Assembly (NCBI GenBank): GCA_002633005.1
Contig: NMRA01000240.1
Coordinates: 507,533-571,532 of the forward strand
Length of the DNA: 64,000 nt
Reading direction: 5' to 3'
From: Phoronis australis
Lineage: Eukaryota; Phoronida; Phoronidae
Shown one piece after another: positions 23,201 through 34,634 of this stretch (positions are counted from its first letter, which is position 1; the number at the start of each line of letters is the position of its first letter). The notes beneath the pieces are model-generated. The model worked only from the letters and a program-made list of their open reading frames with translations, did no database searches and was not told where the DNA came from. Made by a program: the position numbers and the translations under genes.

Positions 23201-24584
23201 ATGGCTGTAACTGAACTTAGGACATTTGCAGGACATGAAATCGGGGAGAATGCAAAGAGTCAGTGCAGTCCTTCAAGAATCAAAAAAGATAACGAACAGA
23301 TGGCATCACTCAGTGTCAAAATCGACAATTTCTGCAATCCGTTTGAGAACAATGCTCCACCGGGTGTGGTTAATATCGCAACTGGCCAAGCAGTATTCCA
23401 AGTAACGGAAGACTACCTGATCAATGCGCTGAGCCGAGGCCATGATGCGAGGGAAAACTTCCTACAGGAATGGAAAAATGACAGCAACCAGTTAAACGTA
23501 CAGCTGTCCAAAATTTCGCTGCTGAAAGCGTGAAGAATAAAGCCAAGTCATCGGCCTCCCAGAGAAACAAGACAGCCGTAGAGAGTCTAAGAGATTTGTT
23601 CATACGCATAGTCGTAGTTGTAACAGAGAGGGCAGACTTCGATCTTCGACAACGTCTCTCACATCCTGTCACACCTTATCCATTAGCACTTGCTCACTGC
23701 GATGGAGCGCTCGTGAAAACGGAAAAGTCTGGTTAGCTGAAAAAACTTGAATTGTTCCAGACAGAACCTATAACAGATGGAGAATTTCTACACGACTACA
23801 TGGAGATTTTTGATGGCGGACTTCTTCTGCATTCATTCATCTCACAGACTAGAATAGGTGCAACTTACGGATCAGTTGCGCGATCTATGTTATCAGTAGT
23901 CTGTTCGGGGAGGGCAGAGGAAGCTGCTCACTTATGCCTAGACAAGTACGTAGAAAACTCAATTAAGGACAGTGAACGCAAACATCGCGGAGACTTTAAT
24001 TCCATGTATGCCATAACAGGGCCTGATCAAACTATGCGACAGAGCTCACAAACACTTCTGAGCAACAGCGAGTTCAAGAATGAACGGGTGAAGTTCCTTT
24101 GGACGGAATGGAGAAAAGACCATTATTGGCATATGTTTGGTGGGAAAACCTTGTTTGTTTCCCTCGTAGGCGAGTGCTACCAGTTCTTTCCCGACGATAA
24201 CCACCAAATCATGGTGACAAAACCTGCCCATCTCCAAGGCGACCACGAGGAAGCGGATACGCGGATTGCGTTCCACGTCGCAAACATCCCTATCGGTCGT
24301 GTTATGACGAGGGCTTCAGATACAGATGTTTTAGTATTTTTGATTGGTACACTCGGACAACAGCGGCGACAAATAAGACCAACGTTGTCATGGATTGTGT
24401 GATGGAAAATAATAGAAGATTTATCAACATTTCCAACATAGCAAACATTCTTGAAGAGCGCAAGTACGGACTTGCCAGAGCAATTCCTGGATATCACGCC
24501 TTCAATGGATGTGACTACACATCTGTCTTTTATATTTATGTTATCGAAATCTTGATTATTGCAGTAGTGACAAGAATTGATTGA
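20245..24584 (+). pseudogene. Transposon-encoded multi-exon protein, XPG/FEN1-like C-terminal core, decayed
   Basis: Probable exons: 20245-20301, from 21028, 21657-21812, from 21854 onward. The 21813-21853 intron is clean GT-AG. Recognisable parts in order: a CCFMCQ knuckle, YHPSCHRKY, a second CIFCRK ... AREAEYHNSC unit (two zinc-binding-like modules), a central block (LGRGLSSQILNGAGHSIGY, NRPNYARW), then GDHEEADTRIAFHVA, ASDTDVLVF and YHAFNGCDYTSVF. I recognise the order as a large family of uncharacterised multi-copy proteins in cnidarians, echinoderms, hemichordates and amphioxus. The EEADT, D.DVLVF and GCDYT series resembles the XPG-I/FEN1 acidic residues plus the following helical motif; this is an inference. 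Lesions: in-frame stops at 21411, 22619, 22622 and 23734, and frame changes near 21125, 23090, 23150, 23525 and 24375. Sequence after GCDYT is lost. Confidence 0.75.
20380..20940. mobile_element. MITE nested in the first intron of the transposon gene
   Basis: Left arm (about 20430-20580) is rich in CCCTATRTTCC-like units. The right arm (about 20800-20940) carries the inverse GGGAACANTGGG units. It sits between the candidate first donor (20302) and the acceptor at 21027 of the transposon gene, so it inserted into the older element. Confidence 0.6.
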
Positions 24585-24663
24585 ATTTCATTAGCTGTGA
24601 TTACGTCTGCTATGTAAATGAAGTCTAAGTAACGTGTTATGATTGCCTCCATTTTGAATTAGT

Positions 24664-25143
24664 TTTACACGTCAGTTTCAAACGGTTACCTGATGGGTTG
24701 ATCTAGCTCAATTCTGGTAATCGGGCGTGTCTGGCGGGGTTAACCCACCACTAGATTTGTCTGGCAGTGATCATTCGTTATACCTAGGCTTACGGTGAAT
24801 GTTTTGCGACTGGTTTCAAGCGGTTACCTCTTGGATTGATCTAGCTCAATTTTTGTACCCTGTACATGTTCGTCTGGCGGGTAGTCCCCACTACCAAAAT
24901 TGTCAGTCAGAGTCCAATTTTGATACAGTGGATTACGTAGTAGGTATCCAAGGCAGTTTGAAGTGGTTACCAGAAAAGTTGATGTAGTTCAATTTTTGAG
25001 TGTCATTCTCTCGGCTCCCCTGACCACACCCACCAGAGCGAACCTGCCAGACAACCATTTCCAAGCATCAGGCTACCCATAGAGCACTGTGGCACCAAAG
25101 AAAATTGGTTACCTTTTCATGCTCAAAAAAGCTCCGGGATTCC
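24664..25143 (-). repeat. Right terminal inverted repeat
   Basis: Inverse of the left repeat, including all three sub-repeats (GGTTACC, TTGATCTAGCTCAA, GTCTGGCGGG in reverse order). The third core has changed to TTGATGTAGTTCAA. The 3' part of the transposon gene appears truncated where this repeat begins. Confidence 0.85.
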
Positions 25144-25975
25144 GGTCTTAAAAACCGAATCGGAAAAGGGCATTCGCACGACCCGTATTATTTATTTATT
25201 TATTTTTTTAATTAACTCATAGATTTGAGGCTTCATGGGTAAATTGACCCATTGGCAGGTTTTTCAAAGCAATTCATGAATTAGGGAAACGCCGTGTCCA
25301 CCGGCCGGGCACCGCCTACTACTAACCTGATAATTCGTCACGAACAGAACGTAGTCTCAAGTTTGTGTATAAACGAGTCTTAGTATTTTGCTCTTGTGAA
25401 AAAGTGACTAAACGCCAGTTTGCGTTTGCATGGTATCACTGAAGACTACAAAACACAATGACACTTGTACGACATGCAGTGGATGATGAAATTAAGTTTC
25501 AACCATGTACGAAGTTCTGGAACACCTCTTGCTGATTTCTTACTAAGATAGTCTACACGTGGCTGTAGGAAACAAGACTTAACAGGCGTAGAGGCGGCAA
25601 TACAGAAAAGAGAGACAGCGAAACATTTAAAATGAGAAAATGTAAGAGAACGTTGATTACCAGTGCTAGGACCATCCCGAAATTTTTTGTCAGAGGCTCC
25701 CCGTTCTTTTGCAGTACTGATCGACTAACAGCACTTGGAAACCCACACTTAATCATGCATACATACACTTACTCCAAAAAAAGCCGGAGAAAACTTGTTA
25801 TGATCAGATTTTCCAGATTTTGGAATGCAAGTTAAATTCATAAATCGTAACAGGCTACCACTATAATTGTATCGTTTGAGTGAATATGAAACTAATTCGG
25901 TCTAGCATGAAACGCGTACACCTCGTATTCTTCCCCTTGCTCTGTGCTAAATTTTACCTTTTTATTTTTTGTCAG
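25144..25975. other. No gene seen
   Basis: Right flank of the long-TIR transposon. It contains a TATT-rich simple stretch near 25190-25207; no coding sequence recognised. Confidence 0.45.
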
Positions 25976-26127
25976 TTTTGAGAATGTATGCGGCGGAAGA
26001 TGATGCCTCATTGTATAGCACTCTTCCGTTTATGAGAAGACCTTGCACGCTAATTCCTTATCTCTGTGATTGCTTGGTCAAATTAGTTAGAAACTTTACG
26101 TATAGCGACGAAGTGAATATGAAGTAG
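25976..26127 (+). CDS. Orphan terminal exon candidate, unknown protein
   Basis: A strong acceptor (pyrimidine-rich tract ending TTTTTTGTCAG) is followed by a 50-codon open frame containing MYAAEDDASLYSTLPFMRRP and LIPYLCDCLVKLVRN, ending in TAG. The reading requires one base carried from an upstream exon, which I could not find. Composition looks protein-like (acidic start, Cys pair, hydrophobic helix-like end), but no family is recognised. It could be the last exon of a gene whose 5' part was interrupted by the neighbouring transposon, or a chance frame. Confidence 0.25.
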
Positions 26128-27860
26128 GTTGAAAATTGCCAAATGTTTTAAGACCGAGTTTTGAGTCGAACCTGATCCGCCGAGTCTAGTTGTCTGTTGG
26201 GGAATAACACTGCATGACGCGGGTTATGTGAACCCCCAAGGTACGCCATTAGTTCAAAAATCACCTATAATAATTTTTAGTTTTCACATTTACAAGTTGT
26301 CAGTGAATACAACTGCACTTTGTATTGCGTACATGATGTTCATGTAACATTGTTGTTTAGTTCCTGCTATACATTAGCATAGTTAGTAGCATGCAAATAC
26401 ATCTTTAATGTATGTAGAGTACTTTAAGTTGGGTTTTTACACCTTTCATTTCCATGATTTGAAGAAACTAGATACGTGTTGCGTTTTCACACGTTGCACC
26501 TTTTCTCTTACAGGAAGAACACCTTTCGCTCCCAAGTGGTCGTACATGTTGCGCCTTTTACCTGGCATGAAGTGATAACCTCTGATAAATGTAAAGGTGA
26601 TGCAAGCAACAAAAATTCACCAAGAAAGCTTTCTCACGATAAGAACTAGTGTCTGAGCGCTTCAGCATCCTGATTGTTATTTTATACACCAGTGTGTTAT
26701 ACAGAATTTGTTAAACGCACGATACTTTTCATTGTTCACAGTCTTTATTCCGTTACGTTCGCTAGGTCAGTTACTGTATCTATGTTCAGTTGAGAGTAGA
26801 GTTTTGTTCCGAAACTACGAACGTAACGGCCTTTTATGTACAAAAGAATAAACGATTTACAACGATATCTATTTATTATACATAGACAAGTCGTCCAAAA
26901 GCGGAAATTTTTAAAGGCAATTCTTAACAGCATTTTTGAGTGTAGCATCTGAAAATTGCATGCGAATCCGATAAGCCATGTCTCGATGACGATGTTTGTC
27001 CAATATTGACACATTTCCAGGGCACCTGCACATAACCTCAAATCATTTTTCATGATGCAGTACCTAGCTTGCTTTTTTGACTTATCACAAAAAGATCATC
27101 TTTTATTGCATAAAAATAGTGAAGGGTCACGTGTAACCTATTGTCATAAAACTACCGCCTTCACTTTTTGCAGCTTCTGACCTATTTACATTTTTTATAA
27201 TAGAAATGTTTCAAGATTACATTTAACAGATACCCTTGCCAAATGCGATCTTTCGTCTTCCATTGGTTCAAAAAGGGTTGCATGTTTGCTTGTTTTATCT
27301 TTTGTCAAACAAATCTTTCATCTTTCGCCTTTCAAGAGTTGCATGGAACAAGTTGGTATATTACACTATTATTTTGCAAAGGTCATCATTTGTTTTCGAG
27401 TTGCCAAAATTTAGTGGCCTGTTCGAATGTTTTTCATCCTTTCAGCAACTTTCATGAACTTGAAACTGTTCGTATGTTTTTCATCCTTTCAGCAACTTTC
27501 ATGAACTTGAAAGGTATTGGTAGATAAATTTATAATACCCCCTGCCATGTCACTGCCTAGGCACATCATAATATAGTTATTGCTGCAGTACAAAACACCT
27601 TTGAATTAGGCTGGTTATATTTCGTGCATTTGACTGATTTTAGCGATTCTCCATTGGAAAAAGTTTTTGAGATAAAATGTAACTATATTTTCATCTGTAC
27701 AAAACGAGTTAAATGCCAATAAGTATTTTTGGTTAGAGGTTTTAGGCGTTAAGTACAAGCTAATGCCCTCCGGCGGGACGGGACTGGGCAACTCTGCCGT
27801 AGCTTTGGTTATTTGAACATACAGCTAGAAATATTTTGTCGTTAGTCTTCATACAGCTAT
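26128..27860. other. No gene; 50-bp direct duplication at 27.42-27.52 kb
   Basis: A unit of about 50 bp containing TTTTTCATCCTTTCAGCAAC is duplicated in tandem at roughly 27422-27515. An acceptor-like TTACAG near 26514 with a GTGATG site about 85 bp later could mark another exon, but no frame is convincing. Confidence 0.4.
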
Positions 27861-27863
27861 AGC

Positions 27864-28016
27864 AAGTGGCGAATTTAGAGTGGGGTGCAAGAGGGCCATG
27901 CCCCCCAAATTATCCAAGATTCCATTTGGCAGTTCGGGGGTGCGAATGTCTGACGGGCAAATCCTGGCTAGGACTCTGCCCTAGCTGCCCTTAACTCAAA
28001 ATCGTGGATCCGCCCT
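27864..28016 (-). mobile_element. Short MITE with AGTGGCGGATC-type ends, copy 1
   Basis: Left end AAGTGGCGAATTTAG, right end GTGGATCCGCCCTT. The interior (TGCGAATGTCTGACGGGCAA) is found inverted in a second copy at 62.76-62.93 kb. Non-coding. Confidence 0.7.
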
Positions 28017-28406
28017 TGATAGCTGACCAGCACTCGGCTATCACTTCCAACAAGAACACGGCGGAGTTTTGATTCGAACAAACATTGGTCTATTTATTTA
28101 TTAAATCAACTGTTGTGAGTTCTTTTAGTTCAGAAGACAATTTCTTATAATCTTGAGATGAGAATAACATCAGCAGAACCAGTGGCGGACCTAGGATATC
28201 ACAAGGGGGGCCCAACATTTTGTCTGTAAGCATTTGCGCAAAGCACGATTGTAGATGTGCATAGCACCGAATGGAAAAAAATTCTGTTTTTTCCTCTAAA
28301 AATCAAGCATTTTCATTGATTTTTGAAGTTTTATCCAAGAAAAAAGGCAAGGAAAAAAATAAAAAAGGAGAACGTGTCAAACTTGAAAAACTGCCAATAC
28401 CAAATA

Positions 28407-28465
28407 CTCGAACTCACGACCTTGTGGTTACAGCTGCACCACCACGATTTCTCTGGTGTTTTGGA
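28407..28465 (-). mobile_element. tRNA-like promoter segment within the element
   Basis: On the minus strand GGTGGTGCAGCTG (A-box-like) precedes GAGTTCGAGT (B-box-like). It is repeated, decayed, in the 61.69-62.30 kb copy. No complete tRNA can be drawn. Confidence 0.4.
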
Positions 28466-28939
28466 TCTAAGAGATCTACTTGTTTATGGTCCACAGCGTT
28501 TGCGCGCGAAACCTACTTTCTTTGTAATGCTTATTATACTATTTATATTTTGTGCAATCAGTTTGTAACAAATTTGTTTTATTTAAAATAGTCTTCAATT
28601 GCCCAAAAGACCAAATCCGTTTTTTTGTGTTGGCATTAATGGAAATCGTCTTAAGTTAAGGTTTGGCAAAGAGAGAATTATGAGTTTCTGAGTGATTCAC
28701 TAAGGCTTCGATTAAAATTGACATCTTACCAGCAGCTTCTGTTATTTCATCGTCACTCAGATTCCATTTTCTAGCGAGGACAACATACGTCACCAAGTCG
28801 CTTCATTTATCTGCCACCGTGTAAAATTCACACATTACAAATTACTTCAAAGTATGAAATAAGATGTTATTTTACTTAAATGTTAGTCTTTTTTCGTCGC
28901 AAAATCCGTTTAATAATACTTTGCACGATTTTTTTGCAG

Positions 28940-29082
28940 CGACGTAACCGACATTTCAGAGCCAAATGGTCGCCGGTAAAAACAACTGGTACTTGGTTTT
29001 CAACTCAGGAGAAGACTAAACTCTCGAATTTTGGCGTGAAACTTCGTGAACTTTTAGACGAAATCCTTGAGCACGTTATTAC
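28940..29082 (+). CDS. Internal exon candidate, unknown protein
   Basis: A TTTTTTTGCAG acceptor and a GTAAGT donor bound a 143-bp open frame. It encodes basic-aromatic residues (RRNRHFRAKWSPVKTTG), then an amphipathic helix-like end (LRELLDEILEHVI). Both splice sites are near consensus. It lies in the 2.1-kb middle of the long repeat element, absent from the short copy, so it may be element-encoded or a host exon hosting repeats. Joining to the acceptor at about 29496 would end the protein after three residues. No family recognised. Confidence 0.3.
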
Positions 29083-31251
29083 GTAAGTATTTTTCACTTT
29101 CATGGACTTAAAAGTTGGAAAAGTTGCCAGTTCCCGCGACCTTCAACTTTGACCTGAATTTATTGGTATATTTCCTAATTTGCGCACATAATGAATTGTA
29201 TTGCGAACTAAAGGATTCATTAATGAAGTATTTCAAACACTTGTTGCAAACGGGCCCTTCGTCGATTTTATATAATCGGGCGTATTTCTGACTCACTTCG
29301 TATTTCCGGGTCCTGCCGCTAGGGGTACTCCTGTGAATCGCGGCTAATTTTTGGTTCAAAAAATAAAGCATTTCAACGTTTTCCTAATGAAAAGTCAATG
29401 TATAAAAGACCCAAAAAAGTAATTTCTGGTTGAGAGAACAATGATTCTTACGTTTAAGGTTCTTTTTTTCTTGTTTTTGCCTCACATTTTTGTAGGTTAG
29501 GCCACTAAGACCTGACTTGTTGCCAGACAGGACCATACCCATACAGGCCAAGACAGTTTAGCCAGCATATGTCAAGATGGAAAATGAAAACATTTTAATT
29601 TTAGTGTAAACAAATATTACAACTGTACATTTCTACTCCAGTGCTGTGTTTTCAAATTGTGTTTACTACCATGAAAAACTATACATGCTATCAATTTTTT
29701 TCTTACCATGAATTGGTTTTAACTAAACAATTCAGAGGTTCGACTAGATTGTTCATATGTCTCAGCCTGGCCTATATCTTTCAGGTAACCTTTGTTGGAA
29801 ATTGCTGTGGACCAAACCAGTTGTTATTTTCTTCATCATTTTTTCTCATAATTTTACTCCTATTTGTCAGTTTACTATAATACATATCATCATGTCTCGC
29901 ATTTCTGTCTCATCAGACTCTGCCTTTAGCAGCATGGTCCAGATCCCTCTTCTTTCCTGCTTCTACTGATTCTACTTGCATTCAGCAGTGCAGCCAACAA
30001 CATCAAACTTCCTGGTTGGCAAGAATGTTCTTCACAAAGTTAGCTGAACTGGCGATGACCAGTATCATGGCTTAGTAATTTCTCAGTTTAGTATGTAACA
30101 AGCTTTAGCAGTTTTTGTTAACAAAACTGCAGCATCTAAAGAGCAATATGTTCTTGATTTCCGCATACTGGTGTAACCTACCCAGCTATTTCTTTTTCTT
30201 TTCACGACCTTTAAGTTAATAAGGCTTGTATGTCATAACAGTATGATTCATGAATCATAGCATTCTTTCAGGCTCCATGGATATTGAGTTTGGTTTCTAT
30301 TTACTATATGAAGCTTGTATTAAAGTTTTTGTTTATCATACTTTTCATCAATACATATTTGGAATACATTTTGACAAAGTTAAGTCAGTCGCAAACTGCA
30401 TGTCAACAAAAAAATCACAAAATAATAATAATTTACCCAACCAATTATCAGATTTCAACTTCCCTGGTGAAAAAATCTTGAAATGATACTAGCCTATTTT
30501 TTCCTTGTGTAATTGTTATATTATGCCAATTTGAAACTACAAAATTGTACGTACTCTGGCTTTTCTTTGTCAGCTTTGTGGACTTTAAGGTCAATATCTT
30601 CGCCTAGGAATGTCCAATTGGAATGTTTTTTTTTCAAATTATTCATCATAAAATTTTCTTTGAAATGATGTATAACATGTCTATCTACGTTACGTAGATT
30701 TGTAACCATAATATTTCAAACACCCAAATTTGATTTGACAGAATTTTTACCAAAAAATTTGACACAAAAACACCATTTTCTCCGGAATAGTAAGTCCGAC
30801 TTAAAAAATATTTGCACCGTTCTTTTCGTCTCATAGAGAGCTTTCTGGTGATAAATATTACATGCACATTTTTAAAATTTTTGAAAAATGCTGTTCTCAT
30901 TGCATTTTCTTTAAAAAATGAAGTAAATTTTTCGGAAGCAGACGATGGTAACGGAGTCGTAGTGCGCAGCGCCACTGCCGGTCGTCTGGGACATCGTGGG
31001 AGAGCCTATACATGTACTTAGCCATAGTTCCGTTACGACTGCGCCGTGCTCCGAATTTGACACTTGAAATTGGATCTGAGCTCCCCCCGCCCTAAAACTG
31101 CACACATTTAAATCTTGCTTCAGCCGTACAATGTTAACTACCGGGGTTAATTAATAAACTCAACATTTCCCTACGCTCTTGCTGTTTTATTTTTTGCGGC
31201 ACCCAAGGGGGGGCGGGGTCCCCTGCCCCATCCCCCCCCTAAATCCGCCTA

Positions 31252-31990
31252 TAAGAACAACCACGGGGAATCATGTATAAGTCGTAGAGCGGTCACAGAG
31301 TTGTGGTGTAGGCCAAAATGAGCGTGCCGATCACTGACGAGTTACGGCTAGATTCCCTGCGCCGGGAAATCGTCCACTTCATGGATCAAAAACTGAGATA
31401 AATGGCATTGTTTTACTACGAAACTCTGTAGAGGGTTTCATGTTTTGATTGGGCAGTTTACGGTCATCCAGTGCTTAGCATCTGCTCAGTTCAACTGGGT
31501 AATGGGGTGGGGGTTGAAAAAAGTGTCTATGAGTTACTAGTTTCTCATCAGAAATAGAGTTTTGTAACTGTTTGGAATATCAAAATTTCCGTCAAGGCAA
31601 GGCACAGACGAGTGTAGGTGCATTGTAAAACGTGACTGTGAAATCACAGTACAGTGAAATTTGTGATCTGTGTGTTGCTTACTCGGTGTAGCCGTTTTTA
31701 AAGTCTAGGGGCATATATTCGAAGGGTAGAGAGGATGTAACATACTTATCTTAAGCGTGGAGAGTGCAAGATGATACACTCTAGGGTTGGCTTTCAAAGT
31801 AATGGCTTATAGTTGTTATCCCATTGTATTCCGTGCGCCACCTTTTGAACCTTTTGAAAACGAAATGTACTCAGTGCTTCACTACGCGATAGGGACAGTC
31901 GATCCAATGAAAAGTTTACATGGCGAAGATAAGATAGGCCTCAGCCAATCTTCGTTATCAACAGTTACCTTGCACCTTCTCTTATTTTAG
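31252..31990 (+). promoter_or_regulatory. Region upstream of FAM210B
   Basis: Holds the presumed promoter and non-coding first exon of FAM210B. A 27-codon ATG frame at 31318-31401 (MSVPITDELRLDSLRREIVH...) with a fair initiation context occurs here. It may be a small upstream ORF or the start of another transcript; nothing decides between them. Confidence 0.3.
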
Positions 31991-32003
31991 TTCGGTGCGA
32001 ACA

Positions 32004-33460
32004 ATGTTCCGCCTTCGACCCAGTTTCAGAAGAACCCAGTGCCCAAGACTTTACGCTAGTGTCAGAACATTAGCCACTTGTCGCAATTTTTACAACAAAG
32101 AATCGTTTCACTATGACGACATGGAATTGTTGGCCAGGGAGCAGAAAGCGAGGGCGCAGCGTGAAAGACTATCCAATGCTCATTGGGTATGTCGAGAACA
32201 GCAACAGGTGGTCAGTACCCGGAATTTGACCAGTTTGACTGGGCTGGTGTATGCGAACCAGAAAAGAGAATATGCATTTATCAAGTCGAACGTCACCAAC
32301 AGACACTGTGGAATGACATGGCAGTGTAAGACACCTCGTACTCTCGTAATCTTTGAGCAGAGGCGTTCATTTCGAATATCTGGGGAACATTTGAAGGAAC
32401 AAGCTGGGCGACATTTGAGCCAAAAGGAGAGGTTAAAGAAACATTTGCAGGAACATGGAACCACGGGAATTGTTTTGTACGGTGCATTGTGGGTAATGTC
32501 CATGAGTGTCTGCTACTTGGCCGTGCAGAGGTAGGTCGGTTTCGTTATTTGTTGAGGTTACTAACTGTAAAAATCTGATGAAATAACAGAGAAAAGAAAC
32601 GAAGGAAATGTCTTTCAATATGCCATTTCGTGGTTTGCCGATTCCACGTTTGATGCCCCCCATTCAACCAAAGTGGCACAAATCTACGGGACAAATAGAC
32701 CACTTTTGTTATTTCATTTCGCTAGACCGCCAGGGGGGGCGATTCCAACACTAAATGTCATTCCCAGTTTATCACTCACTGACTTGCTTACACTGTGCCG
32801 CAGTGCTAGATGATTCATCATGGTGTCTTGCTTCATGAAAAGTAACAAATTTTTTCTTACGCCTCAACCAACTATTTCTGAAAAATTATTAGTTCCCACT
32901 TAAGCAAATAATACGAAATCTCTAAGAATATATCCATAACTGGTAGTTACTGAGATGATTTGGATACAATATTTCCAAGCTATGGCTTCACTTTAGTACT
33001 TATGAAAAGGGAGCGCAAGACAAAAATGAGACTTAAGCAGCGAATTAAGTCACTTTTCGTAAAACATACCCCAGTACTAAATAACGTCCGAGGCACTAGT
33101 CTCAAGGGTCCTGAATTTTGAGAACCAGTTCGATGCTCGTTATTTAGTGGAGTAATTAGTTGGTTTTGTAAAATCCGGGACCCCTTACTGCGAGTGACTA
33201 TTACCCACATTTCAACGAGCATTTGAAGTTTCAAAACTTTCTCTCAATTATTTTTCAGCGGTGTCGACGTGGGTGTTTTATTGTCAAAGTGTGGTTTCTC
33301 CGACGACGTTGTTCACTCCAAGTTGGCAGCGGAGGCGACTACTTTTGCAATAGCGTACGGCGCGCACACATTGATAGCTCCGGTACGCATTGGATTAACT
33401 ATCGCTGGTACGCCGATAGTAGTTCGACTGAGAAATAAAAACATCGGTGGAAAAAAGTAA
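32004..33460 (+). CDS. FAM210B: FAM210B-like mitochondrial membrane protein (DUF1279)
   Basis: Two coding exons, 32004-32530 and 33259-33460, joined by a GT-AG intron splitting a serine codon (AG|C), give 242 residues. The ATG at 32004 starts an Arg-rich, acid-poor N-terminus (MFRLRPSFRRTQCPRLYASV) typical of a mitochondrial presequence. A CTTATTTTAG acceptor just upstream suggests a 5' UTR intron. The conserved DUF1279 region spans the splice: GTTGIVLYGALWVMSMSVCY (first membrane segment), SGVDVGVLLSKCGF, then AYGAHTLIAPVRIGLTIAGT and PIVVRLR. The SGVD...LLxKxGF and KLxAPVRI pattern favours FAM210B over FAM210A. FAM210 proteins are mitochondrial and linked to mitochondrial function in vertebrates. 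The middle of exon 1 (about residues 40-135) is poorly conserved and longer than in human FAM210B. Confidence 0.85.
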
Positions 33461-34634
33461 CCAGCACTTATCAGTGTTGCAAAGGCTAATCTCAGTCCTT
33501 GATCTATACAATTCCCTCAGTAATCAAGACGTTGAATGAACAACTCTGACGTTGTAACAAAAACAATCATTTCGTATAATACTTACACAAAAATGCAGCC
33601 TTGGTCGCGCGTATTTGGCTGTAGGAGGTGTTGCATTGTGTACTGGGCCGAATAGACCGGTGTAGTAGAATGAGTGTCCTACGTGCATATATTTGAATGT
33701 CAACATGTGGGTTTCGCTATTCAGTTTATTACCCGAATGCTCTATGGTCAGACGCTCAGTGCACAGGGTGTAGAGTAGTTTTATACCGGCTACCCAGGGC
33801 ACTTAGCACAGGTGAACGAGGTACCAACAACGGATCACAGGCGCACCTCAGTCTATATAGAAATGGGTGTCTACAGGTGTTCGCACCCTGGGAACCTTGC
33901 AAGGTTGACAATATTAAGGCAGGTTATATATTCGAGGTGCTAGTCAAAACTGGTATAAATCAGTCGCCGAGCCGTACTGCTCACGAAATGAAAACTGTCT
34001 TCCACTTTAACAGTGCTTTTAAAATTACTTGCAGAACAATGAAGATAACTGAGACAAAGGAATGAGGTTATGAAGATAAAAATAGATGAAAAATCTCTTG
34101 TATTTAAACTAAATAATTTTGAAACATTTAAGCAACTAAATCCATATCGTTACGTAAACAAATATAACTCATTTTAAGACACCTTACACAGATTTCAAAT
34201 TACGAGAAGATACCAAACCCGCTAATAATACCTCGTTAACATAGCACATAACAATAAATATAGAATACTGACGAAATGAGAGGTAATAATATCAACGAAT
34301 ACACAACAAGGAAGCCAACAAATGTGAGCATTTGACAGGTTCAAGGTAACGCCAAAGAAAAACTGGTCAGCCGTGTAGCGAACTCACATTGCCGACATCT
34401 CACTTCGCACTGGAACCAATTCGTTGTTGCGCTTTGCCCCGGTTCCTGCAATAGTACGCCACACAATAAATGGGAAATGGAGTTTGAAAAACGGCTTATA
34501 AATGCATATGCAACATGCAGCCTCTCGGCTGTCAGGACGGCATACAAATAGGCCTGAGGCCCGAAACCGAAAGTTTCGAAAACCTCTGTGTCTGGATCAT
34601 GGTGTTGCGTCTCATCCAATTCAACAGTCAACAT
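33461..34634. other. Overlapping 3' regions of two convergent genes
   Basis: Sequence between the FAM210B stop and the stop of the minus-strand receptor gene. AATAAA on the plus strand (near 34254) and on the minus strand (33730-33725) could serve the two genes, which would make their 3' UTRs overlap. A 122-codon plus frame (33697-34065) has no recognisable domain. Confidence 0.35.

Larger units (their letters stand above)
18576..25143 (+). mobile_element. 6.6-kb DNA transposon with ~475-bp terminal inverted repeats
   Basis: The left 475 bp (18576-19050) and right 480 bp (24664-25143) are inverted copies, about 90% identical by eye over the outer 190 bp. The outer ends read GGATCCCAGAGCTTTTTT and, inverted, GGAATCCCGGAGCTTTTTT. 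Between them lies one intron-containing gene on the plus strand, now broken by several stops and frameshifts, with a MITE nested in its first intron. No clear target-site duplication could be assigned. Long TIRs with sub-repeats and an XPG/FEN1-like protein suggest comparison with the Academ group, some of whose members I recall as carrying an XPG-type nuclease domain. That assignment is an inference. Confidence 0.85.
28180..31251 (+). mobile_element. Long (3.1 kb) element with AGTGGCGGA ends
   Basis: Left end CAGTGGCGGACCTAGG and right end CCTAAATCCGCCTAT are inverted. The outer 570 bp on the left and about 230 bp near 30860-31090 match, in reverse, a shorter copy at 61.69-62.30 kb that lacks the 2.1-kb middle. 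A tRNA-like segment lies at 28.41-28.46 kb and an exon candidate at 28.94-29.08 kb. No transposase recognised. Confidence 0.65.

Noticed and set aside
33697-34065. 122-codon plus frame downstream of FAM210B
   Set aside because: No recognisable domain, in the shared 3' region of two convergent genes, and composition compatible with chance.
34341-34634. 97-codon minus frame (MLTVELDETQHHDP...) after the receptor's last exon
   Set aside because: Out of frame with the preceding exon at either available acceptor; both splice choices give a nearby stop, so it is treated as 3' UTR.
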